NCBI GenBank assembly: GCA_964036155.1
Contig: OZ038422.1
Coordinates: forward strand, 12,857,201-12,921,200
Length of the DNA stretch: 64,000 bases
Direction of reading: 5' to 3'
Source: Diploscapter coronatus
Lineage: Eukaryota > Nematoda > Chromadorea > Rhabditida > Rhabditidae
In this document: one piece after another, positions 36,501 through 48,200 of the stretch
Numbering within the stretch: position 1 is the stretch's first letter
How the letters are laid out: every line of letters begins with the position of its first letter
Notes under the pieces: model-generated
Databases searched by the model: none
Told to the model about the DNA's origin: nothing
The model's input: only the letters and a program-made list of their open reading frames with translations
Program-made: the position numbers and the translations under genes

Positions 36501-37234
36501 CCAAAGCTAGGAATCATCCGGATAAAGACGTTCGTAACGCGATGTTATTATTGCTGGCTGGAAGGGTAGGGTAAATAGATAAATCACGAGTAAAAGACAA
36601 AAGGGATAAATAAGGCGCAAATTTAAGGTATCCGAAGCGGATTCTATCTTAGAGAAATCAGGAAGAATTTTTCAATCCATAATGCTGAATGTGAAATTAT
36701 TCAGATGGTCCAGGTATAAAATTAAAAAAAAAAAATCAATACTTTTATGTCATGAAGTTTATGGAGCGTTTGATAATCAGTGATCTCTTAAGGATTAATA
36801 ATTATATTATTATTTGTACTTAGAAAGGCTATTCGAAAACCGGGCGACATCAAGATCTTAAGGCATGCGAAATAATGCGCATGGTCAGGGTAGGAATTGA
36901 TTGATAGGATTTCTTTTCCCGCATTATTTCGCATGCCGTAAGGTCTTGAATGTCGTGCGGTTTACAAGTTGCCCTTAGAAAAAACACTTACTTAGAGCCT
37001 TGGAACTAGCGATTAAAAACAAACGATATTTGGAAATCGTTATTGGCTACAGGCAAAAGTATCTGGAGCAATTCAATCTGAAAGAAACCGATCCGAAGTT
37101 TTTGAAGTATCAAGCTGAGGTATTTGTTCTATAACATATTCAATACAGTTAAATTAAAATTCCAGGTCGAAATAGACTGGGTTCACATAAAAGAGGTTAT
37201 TGAGGAAGAAGAAAGAGCTAAGGAAGGAAAATAA
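33531..37234 (+). CDS. che-2: IFT80 (intraflagellar transport complex B, WD40); che-2 orthologue
   Basis: Intraflagellar transport protein IFT80, a core IFT-B subunit needed to build sensory cilia; the C. elegans orthologue is CHE-2. The protein starts [17 protein letters not shown] directly after a TTTTTAGG acceptor (likely trans-spliced). WD40 blades follow ([21 protein letters not shown]; later blades in the exons at about 33.9-35.5 kb). The C-terminal helical region includes [20 protein letters not shown] and ends [10 protein letters not shown]. The conserved order (WD40 repeats then alpha-solenoid; 'W..ALELA..', 'YRQKYLEQF') is typical of the family. Introns are short, and several are built of AATTA blocks. 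The intron at about 36715-36996 holds a 125-bp palindrome and that at about 34925-35098 a dispersed fold-back copy. The gene symbol follows the C. elegans orthologue. I did not phase every exon. Confidence 0.87.
34951..35072. repeat. fold-back element, CGAAATAGT family, copy 1
   Basis: GGAAAAGTCGTTGCAATAG ... CGTTGCACACGAAATAGTAC is followed, after a short loop, by the inverted GTTATTTCGCATGCAACGAT ... CTATTTTTCC. It lies in an IFT80 intron and closely matches the element at 62955-63078. Confidence 0.7.
36838..36962. repeat. palindromic element in IFT80 intron
   Basis: AACCGGGCGACATCAAGATC ... GGCATGCGAAATAATGCG is followed by the reverse complement CGCATTATTTCGCATGCC ... CTTGAATGTCGTGCGGTTT. 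The arms are about 45 bp with few mismatches. Confidence 0.75.
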
Positions 37235-37855
37235 TCCCATTTTTTAGTTTGTACATGATAAAATAGTGATATTTTGACAATAAACTGATTATTTGATAAG
37301 TGTTCATTTTTTCTATAAGATATTAATTTCCTAACCAGGAAATCATAATGGCTATCCTTTTGGAAGTCACCTTTTCGTGTCCATTGCCTAGTGGCAATTC
37401 CACCTCAGAAAAGGGGTTGTCATTAAGGAAAGAGGCTGATTTGATAAGAGAGATAAAAAGATAAAGAAAGATATAGATAAGCTGAAAAAGGAGAGGGAAA
37501 GAGAAAGGGCAAAGAGATAAAGACATGATAAGAGAGGTACAAAGAAAGAGGGGTATAGGTAAAAGCTTGGAAAAAGAATATGACTTGACAGAAGGCGGAT
37601 TTCCATGAAAGCAACACAGTGATGTCTAATGACTTATTGACGTAATCTAAACTATTGCTAACATGTCAGTATCTTCCTTCTTTTTTATTTTGTTAAACTT
37701 GTGGTTGACTTTTTAAAGTTGATCCTCATGAAATTCTTTTTAAAACGATGTAAAATTTAATATATTACGTGATATTTTATTGTTACAAAGTTGATCGTCG
37801 TCAAAGTTCTTTTAAAATTATGAAAATCCATATTGATTTGTTGTTTTTATTTTAG
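37235..37855. other. spacer between IFT80 and first Hog gene
   Basis: This contains the IFT80 3' end with an AATAAA near 37282, a purine-rich stretch on the plus strand (about 37430-37570), and two degenerate GTTGATCxTC motifs near 37718 and 37787. No gene is seen. Confidence 0.5.
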
Positions 37856-40800
37856 ATGTTAGCAAAAACTTGGATATTTTTCCTAAACCTATCGCTGATA
37901 TTCGCCGAAGAGGCGGAATCAGACAAAGCCGCAACATCTGAATTAATCACCCGGCTCGAACCTACCAAAGCTGAGCCTAAATCCACGATAAGCGTTACAA
38001 AAACACCCGAAAATAATGCTTCCTGTAGTTGGGGAGTATCTGATTCGGGAATAAAATTAGGTAAATGAATTTTTAATATAAATTTACTCTAAACCCCCTT
38101 TCCAGGGTCCGATCGAGCTTATAAAAGTCTAGAAATCAAATGCTGTGATTCCGAATTGGAAAAGAATGTAAAAGAGTCAATTAAACTCGGAATGAACACG
38201 CCCAAATTGGGGGATGCTGTAAAAGTACGTGATTTTTGATTCAAATAAAATTTAATTATATTAAGTTTATCCAAAGAAGAGCCCAATTAGCATTACAACT
38301 ACCTTTCGAAGTGATTGTCTCAAAGAAAAACTTCGCTATCGCCTCATATTATCATGGATCTAAAGCGTGCAAGATTTCCGATGGAGAATATTTCTATTTG
38401 ATTTATGAAACTCCAGTTTTCGTGAGTTTTTCTCTTCATTTCTTAAAATTTGAATTTTTCTCAAGTACGACCAATTTAACATCAAACAAGAAGAGTGGCT
38501 GGCTTCTTTGGACTCTCAGGAACCTTTAGGATCTACGAAGACTGCCAATATCCGAGGAGACTTGCTTGATATTCATGAGTTTCCTCTGGCTGGGGGTAAG
38601 GGTTTCATATTTGACCAAAAAGAAATCGAATATTTTGAAGATATCCTTGTTACTAAAAAAGATCAATTTTCCACGATAGAGATTTTTTCTAAAAGAGGTC
38701 TTTATTGCTAAAAGTGATCTCATGATTTGCATATTTGACCCCTTAAACGCGTCACTTGTTAATAGCTGGCAAGTACTTGGCGTTAGCTTATTTCTAATCA
38801 ATTAGAATTACTAATTTCTTTGCCAATTTTTTCCTTTCAGATGATTTGTCCGTTCAACCGTCAAAAGATAACATCATCAATCAAGGAAAATCTCAACAAG
38901 GCAAAATATTGGATAATTGTAATTTTTAAATCAAAATTTAAAATAATCAAATAACTTCTCAATATTTTCCGCTAGTTTCAGATTTTTGTTAAATTTCATT
39001 TTTAGCGATAAAAATCCAAGTAAATGATGTTGACATTGACGCTATAACCACTTTGGACCAACTCATGGGTGCTAATGGTACAGTATCGGAACGATTCAGA
39101 AGAGCTGGGGAATTAGTATCAGATCATTCGTTCAACGAATTTGGAACGGTACGTGTTAAGTGTTTTATTTCTAAAAAGTATTTACAAATCTCTTTTTTAT
39201 CCAGCTTCTCATCTTAATATTTTCCTTAGAAAAAATGCCATCTTTTGAAAAATTTGCAAATCCTCTAAAGGTAAAACTTTAGTTAGAAATCCTCTACGAT
39301 TCCTCTCGACCGGTTGAGAATCTCGAGGAGGACGTCGGACCGATGCCTGAGGATCAAAAGTCCGATTATAATTGGCGGAAACAGGAACGACTCCCGAAGG
39401 GCACGCATTGCAATCATCGAATGAAGGGAGGTAGGGCGATATATGATTTTTTTTTTGTATATATATAATCCCGATATATAAATTTGTTTTCTTCAGTTTA
39501 GTCTTTTTGAATTCAGGTTATATAAAATCTAAAAAATAAAGCTGATCCTCGTCACTAAAATTGAAAGATCAGAAAGAGTAAACTTTCTTATGGCAGTTGA
39601 TAAAAATTAAAGTTAAACATACTAATCTGGATAAATAAAATTCCTATTTATCTTTTACGGTCTGTCAATGCAGCGTGAAGTGGTGTATTGTCTCGGCGAA
39701 ATTAAATTTTCCCTAAGGATTTCTTGGCAGGCAGTTGTTTCCAAATTCTGTAACTATTTCTTATAGCCACAGGCCCTCTCTACAAGAAATGGGTTCCTGA
39801 ATTTTGAAAGAAAATGTCGGGTAAGAAATCCTTAGACGAAAAATAAAATTGCAAGGAGAAACTAGTGTGTATTAGAGAAGCTAGCAACTTTAACTCTATC
39901 CACAGCTTGATAGGCCGTGCTTTCAGGAAATAAATGTTGCGATGGTCCTTTGTCCCGAACTATTCGAGATGCTCTTATGGATTTGGGAACCTCGCCTCAA
40001 TTCGGAAACCCTAACCAAGAGGGCATAATTGCTGGGGTAAGCAAATGTTCTTAATTACTCTAACGAGCTATTTAATTACCCTAATTTAGCGTATTCAAAA
40101 GATGGCTCAGGCAAGATTTGATCGATCTTTCGAAGTTATCGTGTCTCAAAGTGACTTTGCTATCGCGTCGCACATGGTTGGCTATAATAATTGTAAGCAG
40201 AAATTCAAGGGATACACCATTTTGACTTACGCGACACCGAGACAGGTAATTACATACATAATTAAATCACAACTAATTATATTGAAAAATATATATTTTT
40301 AAATTGAGTTAACCTATCAAATTTATGTTAATCAAAATGAGTCCAATATAAAACTGCTAAAATAAAATATAAAATGATTCCAGTACGACGTTGAACACCA
40401 AGCCGCTGAGGACTATTTCTTTGGGGTTTCCGCTCAAGAGCCTAAGGGCTCCACGGATATCTCCCTTCCCGGTCAAAAGCCCTTCCACACTCCTCTGAAG
40501 TTGGAGGCTGAGGGCCAGAGACAGGGGTTCCCTGTGGGCTCTCAGTGCGGCGCTGATGGACTACAGGCGGGGCAGACTTATGTTGGACAGGGTGACTAAA
40601 TCGACTTTTGATTTTTAGCCATATTATATTTATGATAACTTATAACAAGTTTTCTTCTTATATTATTTAGATTAAAATTTTAGGATCGTCATGCTGTAAT
40701 AGAGACATATTCAACGCGATGAATCAGGCTTACGATCGATACATTAACGAGAGAAACTTCAATCAATACGATTTAAGAAATCTTGCGAGGGTAATAAAAT

Positions 40801-43578
40801 CAGAGCTAACTAGAATAATTAAATTCCTAACTACGGCTTAATTAGGCGATTCAATGGGAGGTGGAGAACGTCATGAGCCACTCCATGGAAGTCATCGTCT
40901 CGAGAAATGACTTTGTATTTCATGTGCATCCAGGTTAGCATAACTATAATCAATGAATTAGTTTGATAATTAAGTTTATTTAATGGTCTGATTATAAATG
41001 GATAATTTCAGAAAATATGATCAATGTTTGTAAATATCGCGTCGATAAATATTTCATCTTGGCCTATGGTCATGAAATTAATGTAGGTAATTGATTAAAT
41101 GTCTCTGTTTGAATTTGAATTTAGTACCCCCTACATTCGACATATGAAATTGATTTGGGAAGAGCGAAACCATTCAACTGCCCTCCGCATTTGACTGGAT
41201 TGCATGGTATAAATGCAATTATTCAAATTATACTATTAGCTAAATTATGAATAATTTAAACATAATATTAAAATTTCAAGGTCTCGCTTGCTGTGACCCG
41301 GCGATGAACTATCAGTTAGTCCGATCTATCGAGGACGCTAAGCGCCTTCCCGATTACAACAGACACGATGCCGAGCGAATAGCTACTGTAATTCAATTTG
41401 AAGAATTTGCGATTTGCGCAAATGTTATGGGGGCAACTCAGACAAAAAAACAGGGCTCAAATAGCTCCTATTTTAAAATTATTAGGGCAAAATGGGGCTT
41501 ATTTGAGCCCTCCTCAGTGTAATTGGTGCATATCCAAATGGATCCATGTGGATCCGCATTCATTCATATCGACCTGCAGCACTGCGGATCCGCAAGTTGT
41601 TCACATGGATACGCAGTTTGAACGCTGAGCTACTTTCGATTCGGTCTATGATATGGGACTATTTTAGGAGATTCAACGTCGAATGCAGCGCAGGTACAAC
41701 ACCACGTTTGAAACGATAGTATCTCCGGCGGACTTTGTCTGGGGCACGGCGAGATTCAACCAACATGCCTGCAAAGTCGATATGCACCCATTTAACGCAC
41801 TGGCTTTCCAATCCAGTACTTTGGTAAGAGGATTTTTTTTAATATATCTTGACCTCATATGCCCCCTTTTCAGCAACCCCCAATAGAGGATTTCATAGAT
41901 CCGATCGGAACAATCCCCAATGCTCCCTTGGTACCTATCAATGCTCCTCTTGTACCTGCACCTATATTCGAGGCTGGTCCGCCTGTTCCGAATTTTGTCC
42001 CAGTTCAACCTGCAGTGGTTCAGGTAAACATGATCATTTGTATCGCGTTAACTTGTAAACTTCGTTACATAAATTGGAGCAAAATCGTGAAAACGCATAT
42101 ACATAATGCATTAACTTAGTTAGAACTGTTTTGTGTAACAGTAGTTAGCGAGACAAACTATCTGGCTTTCAAGCAAATAATGCAAATTTTAGGCCCCACC
42201 GCAACCCGTGATTCAGCAATTCATCCAAGTCCCACCTCAACCTGTACAGGCTCCACCTCAGCTAGTACAGGCTCCACCTCAGCTAATACAGGCTCCACCT
42301 CAGCTAGTACAAGCTCCACCCGTACAAGCACCTCCAGTATATTATCCTCCTGGTAGAAAAAAGTTTTAAAATTTCAGTTATATAAAATCTGATTCTAGTT
42401 GTTCCTGCAGCTGCATCCTGCTTTTCTTATGATACTTGGCTAACAACTCCAACTGGAAAGAAACGCATGGACGAATTAAAAATTGGAGACTTTGTTTTAA
42501 CCGCTAATAAGACTAAGGTATTTGTGCGTATTGCTTGTGAGCTCAAATATATAATGTAATAAGTTTATTACATTATGCCAAAATGGTAATGCAACTTTAC
42601 CAAATTGGCTGCTGAACGAATAACAGTAGAAAACAGAGATGAGACGATTAGAGAAATAGAAGAACTGTTGCTCAACATGCATTCTCAAGCACATCAGACG
42701 TTTCCTTTGACAAACAGTCATAAACCATTTTATCGCTCGCGACAGTATTATTCAAATTTGAAATTTAACCCTAAATTAAAATATATATATATATATATTC
42801 AGACCTATTTCGCCCCAATCACGACTTGGCTGCATAGAGAGCCTGAAGTCAATGGTTCATTCATAACTTTAATGACAGAATATGGAAAAATGTTGAGGAT
42901 CACTCCGCGACATTTAATCTACAGGAATAAATGCCAAGGTTAAACTTTAACTTTAAAAATAGTCATTATTTAAATTTAGGTAACTATGAAGAGTATGTGA
43001 AACGAATTCCGCAGGATAAAGTTTACGCAGAGGAGTTACAAATTGGGGATTGTATCATGTTAATTTATAAGGTGATCAATTTTGATTCAACTGGTAAAAT
43101 ATTGATAAATAATGATAAATTACAGGGTCAATTCCGTCAGCAAAAGATCCGAGATATCTGGATCTCAGAAAGAAGAGGAATTTATGCACCGATGACCGGA
43201 AATGGCAGGATTTTTGTCAATGATATTCTTGCATCGTGTTATTCCGATTTGAAGGAAATTGGAATCCAGCATAAGTTTGCTCAGGTTGGGAATATTATTG
43301 AGCTTTTATTATAATTCAAAGAAGAAATGATGAAGATCAGCTGTTATACGACCAAAAATGCTTTTTGATTCAAACATTTGTTCATTTCAAATTTAAGCTC
43401 GCCGACAATGTACGAAAAGCCTTCAACAGTCTTGCTGGCTCTGAAGGTTTCCAAAACTTGGTATTTTAAATTTAATTAAAGCTTCCTTTTCAAATTTGAA
43501 TTTTAGGTCTCCTTACCCTTGGGAGTCGACATTCTGCTCGATATGGCTAAATTAGTCACCCCGTCAATTTCGTTATAA
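37856..43578 (+). CDS. Hedgehog-related protein: four Ground-like domains + Hint/Hog (groundhog-type), copy 1
   Basis: Secreted nematode Hedgehog-related protein. It starts at an ATG right after TTTTAG with a signal peptide (MLAKTWIFFLNLSLIFA). Four Ground-like domains follow, each opening with a CC pair and followed by an FExIVS block: CCDSELEKNV (from 38140), CCDGPLSRTI (from 39940), CCNRDIFNAM (from 40690) and CCDPAMNYQL (from 41289). A proline-rich linker with tandem QAPPQL units (about 42190-42360) precedes the Hint/Hog domain. Hog begins at Cys in SCFSYDTWLTTP (about 42418), has ILTxRxH-type ITPRHLI, and ends LASCYS then LVTPSISL. In Hedgehog proteins this module self-cleaves and attaches cholesterol. 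The nucleophile Cys and the TxxH pair are intact, so autoprocessing is likely. A related paralogue lies immediately downstream. Confidence 0.85.
39692..39855. repeat. fold-back in intron of Hog gene 1
   Basis: GCGAAATTAAATTTTCCC, TAAGGATTTCTT and AATTCTGTAACTATTTCTT on the left pair with ACAAGAAATGGGTTCCTGAATT, AAGAAATCCTTAGACG and AAATAAAATTGC on the right. It lies in the intron between Ground-like domains 1 and 2. Confidence 0.5.
41453..41612. repeat. two adjacent hairpins in Ground-like domain 4 intron
   Basis: The first hairpin is GGGCTCAAATA (41453) with TATTTGAGCCC ending at 41510. The second is CCATGTGGATCCGCA (from about 41544) with TGCGGATCCGCAAG ... CACATGG ending near 41608. Both lie in the intron after ERIAT. 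Confidence 0.6.
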
Positions 43579-45255
43579 TCTAATGATTACAAAATCAAAT
43601 AACTGTTGAAAAATTAATTTATTCTTGTTGTACGTAATAAATGCTTCTTTCATTACATCGTGATAATCATTAAAATTGACGTAGAAATGGCGACATTTCT
43701 AATGTCTAATTTGATCATATAAATCAGCGTGGAGGCCTACAGAAATTACGCGAAAACTGCGCTGCAATCTTGCAATTTTTTCTTTATTCGAGAAGAGGTT
43801 TTAATTCGGAAACAAGAAAATTAGATTAACTCTCCATGCCAATAAGTTCCAGACACCACAACACAATGTACACAGAGAGAAAAGAATTTGGGAAAAAATC
43901 GATATCCCGAATAAAGAAGTGAAAAAGATGAATGATAAAAACAAAGTTAACCCATGGACAGAGTAAAGCTTGAAGATCCAACTTTATTCGATGTTATTTG
44001 ATGAGGATAAGCATTTTATAATTTTATGTACTAATTCTAAGCATGAAAATCCACCTTTCTATGTTTTGATTTGATGAAGATCAGTTTTTCAATCTTAACT
44101 TATTGACCCTAAGTACGAAAATTGTATTTTTAAAAAAATATTTTAATAAACGAAGACCAAACTTTCCCCCAAATATTTTACGAAGATCATCCTTTTATTT
44201 TATCGGATTATATCTTTTTATTTCGTCTAGGAATCTAGTCATGTCAATTTTTTATCGTTCTGACGATGGCATAGCCCACCTGATCTTTTTTATTCTCCTC
44301 CGACCACAATATCTAGCCTTTGGTCATGATTTTCTGCTGAAAGTCGGGGGTTTTTTTTCGATAATGTTATTAATCCCCGGCTTGTATCAAAGGATATTGT
44401 ATCATAATACGTAACAAGTTTTTTTCTGAGATCCCAATTATATTGAGTTGAAAAATATAAGAGAAAAATATTTGAATCTTTCAGAAATCTTACTCACTCT
44501 TAACAACCCTTTTAAGCCAGAATTACGCTGTTGCGCCAAATCTGGAATCAAAGTTTGCATTTGAAAGCACTCTTGTGATTCTTCCCTTCTTTCGTAAATT
44601 TTTCGATGCCTTATTCTCTTCTATTTCTCTCGGTTAAATTAAAAGATCTTATTCATCGCTGCTGAAAGAAGACGGTCATAAATGGCGTATCCGAATGATA
44701 GATAAGGTGATAAGAAGAGGGTAGTCGGAGAAAAACGAGACTGATAGAGGATGGAAACGCTTGCCAATGAGAGATCTGCATCGGCAGATTTAGATTCAGA
44801 AGCGGGAGAAGGTATGAAAAAGAAGGCTAATTCGCTTCCCTAGCCCGCTCGACCACGCTTCCCTTCCTCAGTCCAATCGGTGACATATCCGTTAGATACA
44901 ACCATACCTTTCATTTATTCTCTCTACAGAAGAGAAATAAGTCTGCTTTGACTTTTAGCGTTGATCTCAAAGAACTGCTTGTGAATAGAGTTTAGGATGT
45001 AGCTTTTATTTTCTTTTATATTCGATCATCACGTTTTCAAAGATATCACAAACGCTTACTTTTTATTTCTCATGATAAAGATTTATGCATCTAATCTTTC
45101 TTCCAGATAATTTTTTCTCGAACTTACGATTCAGATAGGCAAGGATTTCCATAGGAATCCTTTGCCTCGTCACACTATCATTTCTCATCCTCCGTAATTG
45201 AAAAACTTGAAAGATCGGAAAAAATCTCGAGCTTTTAAAAATTGTCACGTTTCAG
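43579..45255. other. intergenic spacer between the two Hog genes
   Basis: An AT-rich spacer with at least three TGAAGATC-type motifs (near 43327 just upstream, 43968 and 44073). An open frame at 44103-44414 is hydrophobic and unspliced but matches no family that I know. Confidence 0.45.
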
Positions 45256-48200
45256 ATGCGAATTACCTGGGTAATTCTGAATCTCTCGCTACACTTTGTC
45301 GGGATTATTCAAGCTGATTGGCATCCCCAGGCTGTGAATTACCCGATTCCGGCTCAAGTCCAATCTCAACCTCCCACCCCGCCCCCCGAATTTCGACAAT
45401 TCCAAAGTCTGAGCCTCGGACCACCGGTGGCTTACGTTCAAAATTTCACCCCTCAACCTGGGTACCGAGAAGGTCCTCCAACTTATAAAGAGGGTCCGAA
45501 CTTGGACTTTTACCCAATAATGTAAGATTAAGATTTTGATAATATCAAATTTGATGGGAAATAAAAAAAGAAATAATTAAATAATTTTGGATAGCAATAT
45601 GGAAATATTTATTTTGCGATGAAAAGATAAGACTTTCGAGGAGACCTAAAAACCGGTTTTAAATTTTCAGAAAACCCCCGCTATGCGCTTGGAACGTCTC
45701 TGATACGGACGAAGAGAGGTTGCTGGGTAAGTTTTCTACAAAAAAAATGAGAAAAATCAGCTAAAAAGAGGGAAAATCGGAAAAAATCAATGCTGAAGTC
45801 TGTTTCGCTGAAAGATTGGCCAGTATGACGAATCCGAAAAAAAATCGATTGAATAATAAAATAGATACTTTTCCAAAGATAGTTTGAAAATCTTAAAAAA
45901 TCAAATTTAACTTTAATCTAGTCTCATTTAACTTCCATCAATGTCAATTTAATTTCAATAATACTCTACTTGACTTCAATTTTTACTTGTTCCTATTTTT
46001 CCATTTTTGAAATTCAGGCCCCGATGAGCCCTACCATACAATGAGAATTCGATGTTGTGATTCTGACCTTGAAGCGAACTTGAAAGAGTCAATAAAACTC
46101 GGAATTAACGCTGAAAAGTTGGGCGATGCGGCTAAAGTAAACAAATTAATATATTTAAAGAATAATCGATAATTTTTAAATTCCAGTTCATCCAGAGAAG
46201 AGCCCAATTGGAGTTTCGAACGACCTTCGAAGTTATCATCACTGAGAGAAACTTCGCGATCGCCTCGTATTATCATGGGTGCATGACATGCAAGATTATG
46301 ACCGATGAGTACCACGTCTTGATCTATGAAACGCCCAATCGGGTAAGGGAAGATATCAAATTTTATATATGAAGCTCAATAGTTTTGCCATTTTCGGCGA
46401 TATTAAATAATGAAGATCGGCTTTTATTTTTCATATTTATACATACTGTATATCAAAATATTCACGATTGTTAAGAAAGTAATTCAAATCAGCTTTTTTA
46501 TTCGTATTTTACATTCAGTACGACCCATTTAACATCAAATTCGAAGAGTGGTTCGCTGCTTTGGACGCTCAGGAGGACCTAGGCAGTACCAAAGCCCTGG
46601 GAGTCCGAGGATATTTCCCTGACAAGCGAGAAGATCCCATGGCTGGAGGTAAGGGATACCATTTTTGCTAAATATTATTTCTGATTACATATTATCATTC
46701 TTTTTTCGAAAATAGTTTGGAAAAAAGGATTAACCTCTTTGCAGTGTCATAGTTTAGATCATGAGTTTAAAAAAAAATTGCAAATAGTGAAAGTCTGCCG
46801 GGTAATCAAACTATATTACAGCGTGTAATAAAAATTATTTCCATCCACCATATTTTAACTAATTGTAAGAATTTGTAACACGATAAACTATGCAATTCCC
46901 AGACATAGGGGATTTCATTACGTAAGAAATCGATATGATAGTGTGAACGCAGACAGAACTGGGACCGACTAAGATATGGGAAACGGGATTTCATATCCCA
47001 TATATCCTTGGACATATTGATTATTGCGTCATTTATATCCATTATCCTTGTCATGTTATCATTCATTTTTACAGAAGACTTAACCTGTCAGCCGCCGATT
47101 CAAAATCTCGACAACAATAAAAACCTCTTCAAATTGCCGGATAATCGTAATAATTTCAATTTTCTAATAAATAAAAATTTTAGTTGAACAATTCAAACTT
47201 AAGATAAATATTTTGAACAAGCCGAAAAGTTCTAATTTCAGGCGCGAAAAACCACCTGAAGCCAAAATCTCTTTTAAATGACAAGGTACCAGATAAAGTG
47301 GACGATGGAGAAACCCTTACGAAGAAGCCTAAGAAAAGGGTTCATCCTAGAAAGAAGAACTCGAAAAATCGACGAGAAAAACGGCAAGCTGAAGACACGA
47401 ATTCGACTTCGACGCTGGAGGCTCCGATAACTGATGCCCCAGAAGATTTACAGGTGCTGAGTTCATTAAAAATTAAATCCTAAAATAATTGCTAAGTTAA
47501 ACTTAAATGTAAATTGTCTTTGACATTTCAAGTACATGATTTAGGCTAATTCGAAGTTTTGACTACTAAATATAATTTCAGGAAGTCACTGAAGAGCCCT
47601 TGCCAATCTCAACCCCGGTATCGGTCAGCCCAGTAACGAGAAGAAAAACCACCACTACCCATGCACCAACGGCTGCAGGTATCAAAATAAAAAGAAAATT
47701 GACGTTTATTTTTAAATAATTTAAATTTCAGTCCACATAGATTCCGCCGTAGCGACTGAAACCCAACTTTTTGATAATAATTTCGCCGCGAACTCGATTA
47801 ACATCGATAGATCTCATAGTCCTGTGGACGCTAATTTACAAGTCAGTAAAAATCGTGCATTTTATTTTTTTAACTATTCATTTTCAGGTCCCAGTCGTGG
47901 CAACTGAAATTCTAGCGAAAGATGAGCGGAAGGGTCCTGATTCTGAACAGGAAGATAACGACAATTATCGGTGGAATTTACGGTTTCCCAAGGGATCGCA
48001 TTGTATAAAAGGACGAAGATCTGGTGTGTAATTACAAAACACTTCTTTCCAATTAAAATGATCCTTTGCAATGACGCATACTTTGCCGGGGGTGATCTTC
48101 TCTCCTTTCTCCTCTTTAAAAAAGGAGAGAAGGAATGGGTCACGCCCACTTTATCATGCGGCATTGCTTAGATCTTCTTGTTTACGGAAATATGATAGTT

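Noticed and set aside
44103..44414. 103-aa hydrophobic open frame between the Hog genes
   Set aside because: AT-rich and unspliced, with no homology that I recognise; probably chance.
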